From Forficula auricularia (taxonomy: Eukaryota > Arthropoda > Insecta > Dermaptera > Forficulidae): a stretch of DNA of 64,000 nt. Below, in pieces: positions 21,490-32,329 of the stretch; within the stretch, counting starts at the first letter, position 1; each line of letters begins with the position of its first letter. Location: the NCBI GenBank assembly GCA_024734495.1, contig JALMQS010000187.1, positions 18,228,455 through 18,292,454 on the forward strand, written 5' to 3'. Position numbers and translations under genes: made by a program. Under the pieces are notes generated by a model. It ran no database searches, was not told the origin of the DNA, and worked only from the letters and a program-made list of their open reading frames with translations.

Positions 21490-22429
21490 TCTAACAAATA
21501 AATATATATATTTAGTTAGGAATATACATATTTATTTTAATTTTATATATGTATATTTTTATTTGCTTCAAGCAGAGGACAGTGATTGGTTTTCTCTTAA
21601 TGATACCCATTATCTCTGTATCAAAGACAAGGGTTAATTTGATAGTAATTTGACAATAGGTATAAAGATAGGAACCTTGGTTATGCAAGCCCGAATTGCA
21701 CTTGGTCGGCTTTCTGTATTCGTGTCTATAAATAATTGGAACGTGGATAAAAATTATTTCAAGCATAATTTAATCGGAACCTTAAAAATGACCTCCAGTC
21801 TGACACATACTTTAAGTTTAAGATTTTTTAAAGTTGACCTAGAGCAAAATTTAACCTAATGCGGTCAAATTTGATCGTTCTTCCTTGAAACTATATTTGT
21901 CAATTCTAGACTAAAAGATAATAATAATTTGCCAACAAAACATCATAAAAGATCAAATAAATAATTATTAATAAAAAGACCTTCAATTCAATTAAATAGA
22001 AATAAAATAGGAACAATTAAAAATTCGAGCTGAGGAATCTCAGCTTTATCGATTTTTCTCCGTTTCTTTCGAGGGTCTGTTCATTTTAAAAGATTCATCC
22101 GTTTGATTTATTTCCTTGCAACGGACGAGAGGAAGAAAAATCACCCGTTACTTTAAGAGAAAATTTTCATCTTTGATGATCCTGTCAGAAGGAAAGAAAT
22201 GAACTTGACTAGAATGAATCCTGATTTATAATTATTTTTTTTTCATAATTTCACCGGATGTGCTAAATCTTTTCTTGAAAAAAAAATAATAATAAAATAA
22301 ATAAAAGGAAAATAGCAAAAGTAAGTCCTCTATTGAATCCCAGATGTTATAGATGAGTATTATTACATGTTAGAATTTTTTTTTATAATGATATTAATGC
22401 AAGGAGATCTTATATATCCAAGTTGCAGT

Positions 22430-22855
22430 ACAGGTGATTGACGATCCGACCCTTATTACCTTCTCCTTGACTCGCTACCTCATAGAAGAAGTGTTTCCGC
22501 ACTTTCTCAATTTCAGAGATACTATCAGCATGTGCTCTGATGAGTTAAAGTCAGCAATTCCCCAAAAGCCTGCTTTGCGCGTACCACACGACGTGCCGAT
22601 TCTCAACACCCTTGCGCGGTTAAATTGAAAAAATGCCGGGTCAGTTCATTCGTCAATAGACCTATGACTTCAAAGGACTCAAACCTGCATCCGTCCTTCC
22701 AGATAATTTTAACCTTCAAAACTCTTACCCACGCCTCCATACTTTCGCTTCATCAATTTCTTCATCTCTCTGGTGATGCAACAGTTTTTCAAGATCCATA
22801 GATGCTGCATCTTCCTGGCTCGCTTCTTCTTGCATTAAAAAATAAATAAAAAATA
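22430..22855 (+). pseudogene. LINE ORF2 end and 3' tail, copy E
   Basis: One frame gives MCSDELKSAIPQKPALRVPH, matching the CSDE(L/I)KSIIPPK block of copy H. The downstream MTSKDSNLHPSF-like block is shifted and broken. It ends in TTCTTCTTGCATT and an A-rich tail. 5'-truncated. Confidence 0.65.
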
Positions 22856-22859
22856 AAGT

Positions 22860-23260
22860 ATCTATAGTCCGGGTGGACTTTTGAATTTTGAAAAGAAGAA
22901 ATATAAAATATTTCAGGGATTTAGAGGCCGGATTGTATGTCGCAAAGTAAATGCTATTACCACAGCAGCGTAGATGGTAAATGGAGAGACTGGGATGGCC
23001 AATCAGATGACAGGCACTGAAAGTTCCTGTCATCGATTGGCCATCCTAGCCCCTCCATTTACCATCTACCCCGGTTAGTGGTAAAAAGCATTTACTTTGC
23101 GACATACAACCGGCCCTAAGTGGGAGTTAAAGCTACCTGTTGATGCCGGTCTTGAAAGACTGAAGGTCATGTTGGGTCGTCGAAAAAATGTATGCGGAAA
23201 AAGAGTTCTAGAAGTCATAAGGATAAACAATTTGGCGAATGCGAATTATCAGGAATTGGA
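22860..23260 (-). mobile_element. LINE 3' end, copy F, split by a MITE
   Basis: The minus copy resembles C and H (GATTTAG...TAAGTGGGAG and CTGAAGGTCATG), with the sequence interrupted by 22924-23116. Copies E and F lie tail to tail. Confidence 0.6.
22924..23116. mobile_element. 193-bp palindromic MITE (PIF/Harbinger-like ends)
   Basis: TIRs read GAGGCCGGATTGTATGTCGC and GGGCCGGTTGTATGTCGC. The interior folds on itself through GGATGGCCAATC and CCTGTCATCGATTGGCC. The flanks are TTA on the left and TAA on the right, fitting a TWA-type target although not identical. It sits inside a LINE copy, so it inserted later. Confidence 0.7.
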
Positions 23261-23564
23261 GTCATACTCGAGTGTTTTTTTACAGACTCCCAGCCATGGA
23301 AATTACCACGAAAAAATTGTCATCTTGTCGTTTTGAAGCCATATATTGATTATGCCAATTTTCAAACTATGAAATACACGCCTTTGGATGAAATTCGTCT
23401 CATTTTGACATGACAAACTTCAAAGCGACAAGTTGTCGATTTTGTCGTGTTAATTTAGTCCTATCCTTTACTCATTCCTGACGAGTTTCAATTTTTATAT
23501 TGTCAATTCAGGTGATAAAAATGTTAAAAGAAACATGGGTCAAAACGTGTGTATTTCAAACGGG

Positions 23565-23960
23565 AAATTTCACCCCCCCCCCCCATAGACAGATGGTAAA
23601 ATTGAGATAAAGATCTGAAATTTTCAGATTTTTTTTTATTTGGAACGAATTTAGAATAAGAAGTGTTAAAAAAATTTCTAACACCCATTTAACTAGCATC
23701 CTAATATATAAGGTATATATAGGTAAATTTATTTATTTATTTATATGTATATGTTTATTTGTATCAAGCAGAGGACCCCTTCAATTTCATGAAAAGTACT
23801 CCCCCCCCCCATTTTATTCAGTTCTAAAGAATCAGAAGAGATTTTTATTATACCTTTTGCTGAAGTTATAAGACTTGACTGCTTTAATTTTTAGCATATA
23901 ATACTAAAATGCAACCATTTTTAACTCTCCCCCCCCTAGAAATTTCATTGACGCACTCTG
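23565..23960. other. C-rich tracts and degenerate repeats
   Basis: Poly-C runs lie near 23572, 23801 and 23928. A GTATCAAGCAGAGGAC block (ribozyme-family tail without a visible ribozyme) lies at about 23760. No gene. Confidence 0.6.
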
Positions 23961-24174
23961 CGTCTTAACCCCCACCCTTCTGAGCACCCCTGTCTTTAAA
24001 ATAATGATTTGTTCTTTGAAGGCTAAAGGCTCTAATAATTATTATATATGAGTTATTATACATGAGTTATTTTTATCGAAACAATAATGACACTTTACTT
24101 CCAATGCGAAATTTTTAAAGAAAACTTCAAAAATATTACACAAGCACTCAACTCATACGATTTTTATTTATAAT

Positions 24175-24760
24175 GATATTGATACAAGAAGAAGTTGCAC
24201 TAAAAAGGTACAACCTCTGTAGTCCGCGGTGGACCCTTGTATCGTGAAAATAAGAAGAGATTTAGGGATTGGGTAGGAGTCGAAAGTATCTGTGGATGCG
24301 GGTCTAGAAAGATTGAAGGTTATAAGTTGTTGGGAAGACGGTCGGGGGAAGAGAGTTCCAGTCTCTAGACGTCATAGGGATAAACGAATTGGTGAATGCG
24401 TTTGTTCGGTTACTATTCAATTTAATCGGGTAGGGGTGGTGAATCTTAGAAAATCGCGTATTTCGCGCAAATGAAACCTTTGGAGGGATTATTGATTTTA
24501 TCTCGTCAGAACAAAAGCCATGATAATATCTATGAAAAAGAGAAAGGGCGGAGACAGATCTACGATGGGCTAGGGAGTCGAGAGTGTCAGTTAATGCAAG
24601 ATCTCCTATCAGTCTGATTGGCCGCCTTTGAATTGCATCCAAGGTATTAAGAGAATGCTTGGAGGCTCTTCTCCACAAATACGACCAATATTCGAGACAG
24701 GACGAATTTGAGCCTTGTATAAGGTAAGAAGTTGAGTGGGGACATAGAAAACTATCGAGT
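24175..24760 (-). mobile_element. LINE 3' end, copy H (longest of its family)
   Basis: T-run and CTTCTTGTATCAATATC tail at the left, 3' UTR with GTAGTCCGCGGTGGACCCTT, then coding to about 24755. This is the best reference copy for the family. Confidence 0.8.
24304..24755 (-). pseudogene. LINE ORF2 C-terminal domain, copy H
   Basis: Minus frame: SLNTLDAIQRRPIRLIGDLA, DSLAHRRSVSALSLFHRYYH, CSDEIKSIIPPK and SFIPMTSRDWNSLPPTVFP. Upstream (24700-24750) TLYKAQIRPV is in another frame; a single lost base near 24697 breaks it from LEYWSYLWRRASKH. This is the post-RT region of a CR1/Jockey-like ORF2; the RT catalytic core is missing. Confidence 0.8.
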
Positions 24761-24779
24761 TACCTGAATCGCACCCTTT

Positions 24780-25830
24780 AATCTTTAAAAAATGACCTAT
24801 TCTACTTCAAAAATATAGAAAAATGTAAACGAAATATTTATAAAGATTTCAACTAGATGGTTTTTTCAGTTGATACCGAAAATATTGATCGTCGTATAGC
24901 AGTTTTTCCGTGCCTAGTGAAAATCGTATAAAATCTTCCCTTTGTATTTCGATTAGATAGACCGTTAAGATAATCTTAGGGCCAGTTGTTTTTTTGCTCT
25001 GCATCTATCGTCAACAAAGTGAACAACAGGCTCTTACAGCGGTTTATAACTTTTATATAGCTTATGCATTAATTTTATTAGCTCGTCGAGTAGAGTAGAT
25101 TTGAGAGATGCTTTCGAATTATATTGTGTGATTGCTTCAAATGGAAATGATATACATATTTAGATAAATATATGCAGAGGGGTTGTGAGCGGATGGGTTT
25201 ATATATTTTACTGAAAGATATATTATTCTAATAAAGCAAAACACATTTCATTCATCATATCAAGAAGCGTTTTGGCAGATAGATGTCGTAACAGCCTCCA
25301 ATCTTGTTTTCTCAAATGTCCTTCGTTGTCCTCAATAATTGCCCGAGTATAATTTAATTAGATACTTTATCCGTTTTTTTATTTTTTTATTTTTTTATTA
25401 TTTTCCCTCTGGCTATTCAAAGAGCTCGTTGTCATGTTTCTTTCGTTGATTCCGTTCGAAACCTTTATATCTATCCTCGGATGTCCTTTGTCTTTTACTT
25501 TTTCCATTTCTTTATTCCTTTCACTTTTGTCCAAACAATGAGAACAAGGTTATGAAAGCAATTATTTTTTAGATAGCTTCTGTGTGTAAATAAATAGCTT
25601 TAATCAGTCCACCAGTGTATATTGCTGGGTCTCATTGTTCTTTGAGTTATATAGAATAAGTACAAGTATTGGAGTTGTTTCTCTGGAAATGCTCTGAGGT
25701 CTGTTTTTACGGAATCGTTTAACATGTAAAACAGAATCCGCTTATTTTTTACTATACGAGTATTTTTGCGGAGGGAATGATTTTTGAAAAAAAAATCAGA
25801 TTTTTTAAAAACAAAGTTGTCATTTATTAT
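24780..25830. other. No gene seen
   Basis: AT-rich, with an ATTTTTTTATTTTTTTATT run near 25380. No recognisable repeat partner. Confidence 0.4.
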
Positions 25831-25948
25831 TATAGGTTTTACTTATGGAAAGTGGTGTAGGTTTAGGTGAAACATGATGTTAGTTAATAGAGTAAAGGGT
25901 GTGTAGTTTCACAGTGAATGAAATAAAACTCAAAGAGGTTTATACAAA

Positions 25949-25987
25949 CTCAATATATTTTGGATTATTATAGTCCATCATCAGGAG
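25949..25987 (-). ncRNA. Hammerhead-like motif 10
   Basis: CUC/GAG stem I (extendable to AGCUC/GAGUU), CUGAUGA, stem II GGA...UCC, AAAA in place of GAAA, AUAUAUU. The core G12 is lost. Confidence 0.4.
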
Positions 25988-26112
25988 CTTACGAGCAACA
26001 TTTTTTTTTACTTATGGAAAGTGGTGTAGGTTTTAGGCGACACCATGATGCTAGCTAATAGAGTAAAGGCAGTACAGTGAATGAAATAAAACTCTATAGA
26101 GGTTTATACAAA

Positions 26113-26142
26113 CTCAATATATTTCGGGTCCATCATCAGGAG
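26113..26142 (-). ncRNA. Hammerhead-like motif 11
   Basis: CUC/GAG stem I, CUGAUGA, a very short GGACCC stem II region, GAAA, then UAUAUU giving an AUU triplet. AUAUAU is self-complementary. Confidence 0.4.
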
Positions 26143-26205
26143 CTTACAAGCTAATACTGATTAACTTGTAAACTCCTGATGATGGAATACTGATTATCTT
26201 GTAAA

Positions 26206-26243
26206 CTCCCGATGATGGACTAATAATCCGAAAATATATTGAG
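26206..26243 (+). ncRNA. Hammerhead-like motif 12
   Basis: CUC stem, CCGAUGA (U4 changed to C), stem II GGA-CUAAUAA-UCC, GAAA, AUAUAUU, GAG. A half motif (CUCCUGAUGAUGGA) lies just upstream at 26173. Confidence 0.4.
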
Positions 26244-26329
26244 CTCTTTGTATAAAACTCCTTTGAGTTTTATTTCACTCGCTTGAAACTACACACCACT
26301 TCCGTTAACTATTATTATAGGTGCTTGGA

Positions 26330-26990
26330 GCACCGAGAGATGATCGGCAACTTTTTGCCACTGAATAGCTTAAGTCTCAAATTTCAAGGCTCTGCGACTT
26401 ACCGAAGACGATATATGAACGATTGAAACATTGATATTGCACGACACTCCTAACTTACACTCCCTTCCTTTGTTTTAACTCGAATTAAAATTAGTACACT
26501 GACTAATAACGAATGACACTTGATAAGTATACCAATTAAAAAAATCGTTATTGCATTTTTGAGAAAATAAATAAAAACACAAAAAATTTTCCATGTAAAT
26601 GTCAACTTACGGTGTTCTGATTTCAACCAAAAACTTGGCGTACGTCTTCTAGCCTATCTCGAGCTTAAGTTTCGAATTTCGTAGCTCTGAGATTTATGGT
26701 TGCGAAACGCAGGGGGAGGGTACAATCTTACGTTCGTAAACATTAACTTCCGGTACTTCTATTTTAACTAAAATCTTGTGGTACTTCTTGTAGCCTCTAG
26801 ATAGCTTAAGTTTCAAATTTCAAGGCTCTGCGACTTACCGAGATATGAATGATTAAAATATTTATTTTGCGACATAACTAATTTACACCCCTTTCCTTTA
26901 TTTCATTCGGATTAAAATTTATACACGACTAATAACTCATAAGACTTGATAAGTACACCAATTTTTAACGAAATCGTTAGAGCCGTTTTT
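26330..26990. repeat. Degenerate tandem repeat (AGCTTAAGTTTCAAATTTC)
   Basis: Blocks with AGCTTAAGT(T/C)TC(A/G)AATTTC, GGCTCTGCGACTTACCG and ACTTGATAAGTA(T/C)ACCAAT occur at about 26370-26540, 26660-26690 and 26805-26970. Noncoding. Confidence 0.6.
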
Positions 26991-27002
26991 TAGAAACAGA
27001 TT

Positions 27003-27715
27003 CTATCTATATATATAAAATTCTTTGCCCGATACACCCACTCACTCATTCACTCATCATCAAAACAGCCAGAACCACTGGACATAGAAACATGAAATTT
27101 GGAGAGGATATTACATCTATGACATAGGGGCTCACTAAGAAAGGATTTTTCGAAATTCGACCCCTACAGGGGTCAAAGGGGCAGTGTGTTTTCACTGATT
27201 ATGCGATATCTCTTAAGGACGATAAAATATCTACTTGCTTTTTACTTATAAAAATACTAAATTAAAATATCTTAAAACTAATTTCAGGATTTTTGAAATT
27301 CGACCCCTAAAGGGGCCAAAAGGGGCAAAAATATCTTTGCAATGTGTTTACACTAATTATGCATTTTCAATTAAGAACGATAAGATATTCTAGTTGATTT
27401 TTACTTAATAAAATTCTAAATACAAATATCTAAAAAGTAGTTTCAGGATTTTTTGAAATTCGACTCTCAGCTATCCAAAATGTGAGTGGGGGCAAAAATT
27501 AAAACTCTCTCCTATCTTGATCAAATTTTGTAGAGTTATTCTTTATTACTTTAAGAAACTATTCCTGTAAAAGTCAACTATCAAAATTGACTGTATGCAA
27601 GGAAAGGGGGGCAAAATATACAACATTGACTCTTTAGAAAACTGGGCCCGGAGGGCAGGGGCCTCTGGCGGGCGGCGTCTCGGCATGTGATTATTAGGTC
27701 TGTAATATATATATA
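27003..27715 (+). mobile_element. Helitron-like element, left half
   Basis: Starts CTATATATATAAAATTCTTT, then AACCACTGGACATAGAAACATG and GAAATTTGGAGAGG, a block common in arthropod non-autonomous Helitron-like repeats. It ends in GC-rich GGCGGGCGGCGTCTCGG. Its inner part (27430-27690) is inverted relative to 28015-28270. Confidence 0.45.
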
Positions 27716-27960
27716 TTTATTTATTTATTATAACATTGTATCTGTAGGGCCATTTAGCCCCTTTATTGTACACTTTTAGACCAAAATATTTACAAAAAAA
27801 TTAATTAAAATAATACAAGAAAAAAACAAAAAATCAAAGGAAAGATACATACTAAATATATGAAACAAAAATAAAAAAATACAAAATATATAGAAGGAGA
27901 TGGAGAAAAAAATTACAATATATAGGATATAAAACAATATATATTTGTAATATTTTGCCC
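27716..27960 (-). mobile_element. 5'-truncated 3' UTR of the Jockey-like LINE
   Basis: ACATTGTATCTGTAGGGCCA and the downstream AT-rich UTR with ATATATAGAAGGAGA match the 3' UTR at 29960-30230. The A-rich tail is on the left. It is inserted between the two Helitron-like halves. Confidence 0.75.
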
Positions 27961-27999
27961 CCACGCACTCATTTTGGTTATTGATTTTTACAGCATACA

Positions 28000-28315
28000 T
28001 TTTATATAGTCTTAAAAACTAACATTACAAAATTTGATCTATATCGGAGAGAGTATTAATTTTTTTGCCCCCACTCACATTTTGGGAGGTTGAAATTATT
28101 TTTTAGATATTTGCAAATAAATAACTCTCAGTTTTCTAAAGAGTAAAAATAAATAGCCAAAATAAGTGCGTGGGGGCGAAAGAGGGGGCAAAATATTACA
28201 AATATATATTACAGAAGTAATAATCACATGTCAAGACGCAGACCCGCCAGGGCCACCTGCTCCGGAGCGCTGAGTTGCAGAGAGGCGTGCCGAAGGCACG
28301 CCTGGAGCAGCTCGT
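28000..28315 (-). mobile_element. Helitron-like element, right half (inverted)
   Basis: Inverse of the left half from GTGAGTGGGGGCAAAAA to CATGTGATTATTA. The end carries a strong hairpin, GGCGTGCCGAAGGCACGCC (28291-28309), typical of Helitron 3' ends, followed by GCTCGTAT. Confidence 0.5.
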
Positions 28316-28317
28316 AT

Positions 28318-28322
28318 ATATG

Positions 28323-28368
<46 letters not shown>

Positions 28369-28370
28369 GT
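28318..28370. repeat. (AT)n microsatellite
   Basis: About 50 bases of alternating AT next to the Helitron-like hairpin. Confidence 0.9.
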
Positions 28371-28794
28371 ATATCTTAAAAGGCTCACACTGTATGAGTG
28401 AGTTTCTCTCTCAATATGCTTTTGGAAACATTTTGTAATATCATATTTTTTCTTCTAATTTTCTTTAGCCCCATAAATAATTCAACTGGCATATTTTTAA
28501 TTATATAAATATAAGAATAATAGAAATATCAACAGAATAAATAAATAAAAAAAAAAATGAAAGTGAAATGGATTCAACAGTTTCTTTTATTTACAAGATA
28601 CTGGACCAGAAATGTTTAATTAAAAAAAAAAAAAAGAAGAAACAGAAGACTTTGGAAAATTGCTTTTTTTTCTTTTTAGCCGTAATTTATAAAATAAACA
28701 AAAATAAATAAACCCGATTTGATATACATATAAAAATTATAGCAAGCTAGCCACATAACAAATTATAGTTTGAGTGTATATACATATATCCCTT

Positions 28795-28888
28795 AATGCC
28801 AACCCCCTTCCATTTGATGGAAGAGGCCTATATTCAGGAGTGGATTGTCGCTATCGACAGGCTAATGATGATGATGATGATGACATAT
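28795..28888 (+). mobile_element. RTE-like LINE 3' tail with (GAT)n
   Basis: GAGGCCTATATTCAGGAGTGG then ACAGGCTAATGATGATGATG: the 3' UTR block and trinucleotide tail typical of arthropod RTE-type elements. No coding remains. Confidence 0.6.
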
Positions 28889-29463
28889 ATCCCTATCAGT
28901 GGCGGTTGGTGGCTTTTTAACCAGGGGATGCTGTCCAAAAAGTACACTTCATTTTTGAAATTTTATTTTAATATTCGCTTTTTTTTAATTTCATCGAATA
29001 TGGTATCATTTTCATTATTTTTCAAATTTAACATTAAATTTTTTAGAAATATATTTTGGAACGTTCGCCCCAAACGGAAACTGCTTTTTGTGAGTGAGGG
29101 TAGGATTCAAACCTTTTATCCGCACCCTTTTCGGAAAAATCATTCATTTTAATTGCCCCTTGAAACTATGCAACAATTTTATTTCATTTCGAGAACCAAT
29201 ATACTGTTGTGGGGTGTAATTTCTTGTTTCAGATCCCACCGCTGCACACCACTGTTGTGGGGTGGTTTTTGGGCTTAGGAGTTGTTTAATTTAAAAGCTG
29301 CCACCACGGATGGGGTGAAATGATTTGATCAATTTATAAAAAAAATATTTGTTTATTGATAAAAATAATAGTTATAGTACAACGTTATAAGATTTTGGTT
29401 GCTCAATGATAAAGATTGTTTAACAAATACAAGTTCAAGTCAAAGTACTCGTTTTCGAGTATC

Positions 29464-29485
29464 AAGGAGAGTCTCCTGGAGGAGA
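29464..29485. repeat. Short perfect hairpin
   Basis: AGAGTCTCC-TGGA-GGAGACTCT, nine base pairs with a four-base loop, inside the hAT-like element. Confidence 0.8.
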
Positions 29486-29957
29486 CTCTTGCTGGGAGTG
29501 CTCATGGAGGAGTGTTCATTGGGGAGTCTACTTTTTTCTGTCGAATACTCCCAATATTTATATTAATTTTATGTTTATTTAATTTCCAAAAATGTGTCTT
29601 TAAAAGGATTATAAATAAATATTATTATTCTAAATCAGGTCGAAAGTTACTTAAATATTAGTTGATACATAATTGACCTGAATACTAATAATTTTATCAA
29701 AATATTACAATATATTTTATTTATCCTGTTTACAAAACATTTCTAATTATAGATTTAATTATTAATTTCATTTGAGATCATTGGCAAGCTTTGATTTGAA
29801 AACAAATGGCTTTTAATTCATATCAAAAGGAATTCATTGGCTTTGCATTTTTTGTTAATTAGACAAGCTTAATGCTTTGTGTCAGTCTTGACCTGATTCG
29901 ATCCAATTCTTCTTAAATGAATTTTTAAAATACAACATATTAATTCAAAACCAAAAC

Positions 29958-31551
29958 ATTATATTTTATTTATTTATTAAAAACATTGTATCTGTAGGGC
30001 CATCTAGCCCTTTAATGTACAATTTTCGGCCAATTCAATTACATAAAAATTAATATAATACAAACAAAAACGGAAAAACCAATATAAAAGCAAGAAAATA
30101 TCAAAAATAAAACATATGGTACTTAATAATTAAATGAAACATAAATATTAAAAATACAATATATATAGAAGGAGAGTAAAAAAATAATAATGCCAACATA
30201 TAGGATACAAAAAAGAAAATTGAAATAAAATATTAAGCTAGAGGCTATGCAAGTTCTGCCTCGAATGCTTAAGGACGCCCAATCTTCCTTACGTTGAGTG
30301 GCGGTGAGTTCCAAACTTTGGTCGCCGTAACCTCCAAAGTGAGTCCGCCATCATTCTGCTTTCTATGTCGTGGACAGACCACGCGCGCACACGTATTGAC
30401 GGACCACTGGTCAGCGCCCGACTGAGATAGTCAGGCGCTCGACCCAAGAGAACCCGTGCAGCAAACTTAGCATATTTGTACTTTCGGAAGGCACCGAAGT
30501 CCATCCCCAGGATCTTGGATGAATACTCAGATAAGCTTGCTCTGGGCTCAAGTTGGTAAATGTACCTGCCACAAGCGTTGAAAGCAACAGAAAGACGTTG
30601 TCTGCTTCTGCTATCTAGATTGAAATAGTTGGAGTCGCAATAAAGGAAGTGGGGAAGCACGATGGACACAATAATCTTGTGACAGATCTCCTCGAGGGTG
30701 AAGGCCGCCAGACGGCGCAGGGGAACCAAAGCCCCATACACTCTACGGCAGATCTGCGTCACATGATCGCCCCAGGTGAATCGCTCGTTCAATTGGACTC
30801 CCAGATCCCTCACAGAATCTGAATAGGGGATCATAGATCCGCAGACCCTAATCGGAGGAGGTGCCACCCCTCTTCTATTTGAAATCCACAATGTTTGGGT
30901 CTTGAGAGGATTGAGCTGTAGTCCATTCTCTCTCGACCACTCGGCGACCGCCTCAATGTCACGGTTGACCCGATCGACCGACTGGCCCAAATTTCCCCCA
31001 GTGGCACCCATGTAAATTTGAAGATCGTCCGCAAACAGATGGTAATTTGCAGTTTAACAGGACCTCAGGGAGGTCATTGATAAAGAGAGCGAACAAGAGG
31101 GGAGATAGAATTCCGCCCTGCGGAACGCCCCTCCCCAATGCACTAAGTGTGGATGCCACTCCATCTAATTCAACCCACTGGTGCTCTTCCGACCAAATAT
31201 GAGTAAATCAATTTGCATGCAGATCCCGAAAAACCCGCTAGCTCTGTGTAGTTTGGAAACCAATAAGGTATGGTCAACGGAACCAAAAGCATTCTTAAAA
31301 TCCAGTAGGACCAGAAACGCCGATCCTCCACTCTCAACCAGAGACCGAGTAGTCATCACGTTACTCTCAGCAGCTGCAGTGCCAGCAGCTATGTCTCGGT
31401 CTGAATCCAGACTGGAGGTCAACAAGAAGACTCGACCCAGTCAGATGCCACCTGACCTGAGACAGCACAAGATTTTCAAAGTCCTTGGACATCACAGACA
31501 GCAGGCTGATCGGTCTGAGTTCAGAAGGATCACGAGGAGTTCGCAACCTTA
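29958..31551 (-). mobile_element. Jockey-like LINE, 5'-truncated, nested in hAT
   Basis: Minus-strand LINE with most of RT, the ORF2 end, a 3' UTR of about 330 bp and an AATAAATAAA-type tail at 29960-29980. The 3' UTR recurs alone at 27716-27960. Confidence 0.85.
30289..31551 (-). pseudogene. Reverse transcriptase (Jockey/CR1-like) pseudogene
   Basis: RNA-directed DNA polymerase of a non-LTR retrotransposon. In order: PSELRPISLLSVMSKDFENL, LQSGFRPRH (about 31398-31415), LVLLDFKNAFGSVDHTLL (about 31290), RGVPQGGILSPLLFALFIND (about 31120), YHLFADDLQIY (catalytic FADD, about 31024-31035), then the thumb and C-terminal region ending RRPKFGTHRHST. At least three frameshifts break it: after HS near 31395, between 31165 and 31220, and one extra base at 31044-31048 just before FADD. 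The endonuclease domain is missing. The last 240 codons are open, so decay is moderate. Confidence 0.85.
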
Positions 31552-31769
31552 TTCATATTGGATTATCACAACAATACTTTTCAAAACAAAAAAATGTTTT
31601 TTACAGAATAACTTGAAATAACGGATATTGATTTTTAAAAATTTAAAGGTCCTCCTGAATTTTTTGGAGTCTGACCTTATATATTTGCAAAAATACTCTA
31701 TATATTTTGAAATTTTAGGGATGCTCCCTCAGCATCCATGTGACCGCACGCCACTGATCCCTATGTATA

Positions 31770-31845
31770 TGTTATTTATTTTCATCAAGCAGAGAATAAC
31801 CTCATTGATTTTTATAGTTTCTTTAATAGGTATTCATTCATAAAG
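31770..31845 (+). repeat. Ribozyme-family tail without ribozyme
   Basis: CATCAAGCAGAGAATAACCTC and ATTGATTTTTATAG follow TTATTTATTTT, the same order as at 21.25 kb. The ribozyme-proximal part was displaced by the hAT-like insertion. Confidence 0.6.
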
Positions 31846-31849
31846 CGTT

Positions 31850-32266
31850 AATAATAAAGAATGGCAAAGACAATGGATAGAATCTTCAAGACTTAAAGGT
31901 TTCAACCTTTATTTGTTGAGAAGTAAGGTTGGCAGAATTCCATGGTATCATGAAAAAATTGGACCTAGAATATTTTATTCTACTATAAATAGAATGAGAC
32001 TAAACCATGCTCTGTAACCGGCTCATCTTTTTACAATAGGACTGTATGATGAGGGAGAGTGTTCATGTGATGGTATATCATGGGGATGTCTCAATCATAT
32101 GATATTTAGTTGTCCAAAATTTAAATTTAGAGACAGATTAGAGGGTGAATTGATTGCCAACGATGTGCAAAGGCCATGGAATTTGGCGCATCTTTTGTCT
32201 TTCGAGAGAGCGGATATATACAAATCATTGATTAGGTTTATCCTAGCAAATAAGATCAAGCTATAG
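31850..32266 (+). pseudogene. LINE ORF2 C-terminus with CCHC-like knuckle
   Basis: A single frame reads EWQRQWIESSRLKGFNLYLL, then KIGPRIFYSTINRMRLNHAL, a stop at 32015-32017, then ...GECSCDGISWGCLNHMIFSCPKF... and EGELIANDVQRPWNL, to a stop at 32264. The Cys-x-Cys-x7-Cys-x3-His/Cys region near 32060-32120 matches the C-terminal zinc-knuckle of insect non-LTR ORF2 proteins. Apart from the stop the frame is continuous, so it is a fairly young dead copy. Confidence 0.75.
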
Positions 32267-32329
32267 TACAATTGACAACTACATATATAGTTAACATATT
32301 ATACCTAATTTATATTTGGCTGTGAAAAT

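Larger units (their letters stand above)
21310..21600. mobile_element. Two facing ribozyme-family units
   Basis: A minus unit (motif 8 followed on that strand by GCAGCAAGCAGAGAAC) and a plus unit (motif 9, AT spacer, TTCAAGCAGAGGACAGTG). They meet head-to-head around 21440. Confidence 0.55.
25837..26310. mobile_element. Tandem and inverted ribozyme units (CUC/GAG family)
   Basis: Two direct units with period about 170 bp (both start TTTTACTTATGGAAAGTGGT) carry minus-strand motifs 10 and 11. A third, inverted unit follows with motif 12 and ends in CTACACACCACTTCC. Each has GTGTAGG..., a GTGAAAC-type block, AATGAAATAAAACTC and the ribozyme. Confidence 0.6.
28897..31756. mobile_element. hAT-like DNA element with 8-bp target duplication
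   Basis: The left end is CAGTGGCGGTTGGTGGC; the right end read inward is CAGTGGCGTGCGGTCAC. Both share GGATGCT a little further in. The flanks are ATCCCTAT at 28889-28896 and 31757-31764, an exact 8-bp direct repeat as expected for hAT transposons. About 1.25 kb is its own sequence, with no transposase ORF recognised; the rest is a nested LINE. It landed between an RTE tail and a ribozyme-family tail. Confidence 0.75.

Noticed and set aside
30123..30314. Small minus ORF beside the Jockey-like LINE
   Set aside because: Overlaps the 3' UTR and the end of the RT frame; shadow reading of the LINE.
31181..31621. 146-codon plus-strand ORF
   Set aside because: Antisense shadow of the RT pseudogene.
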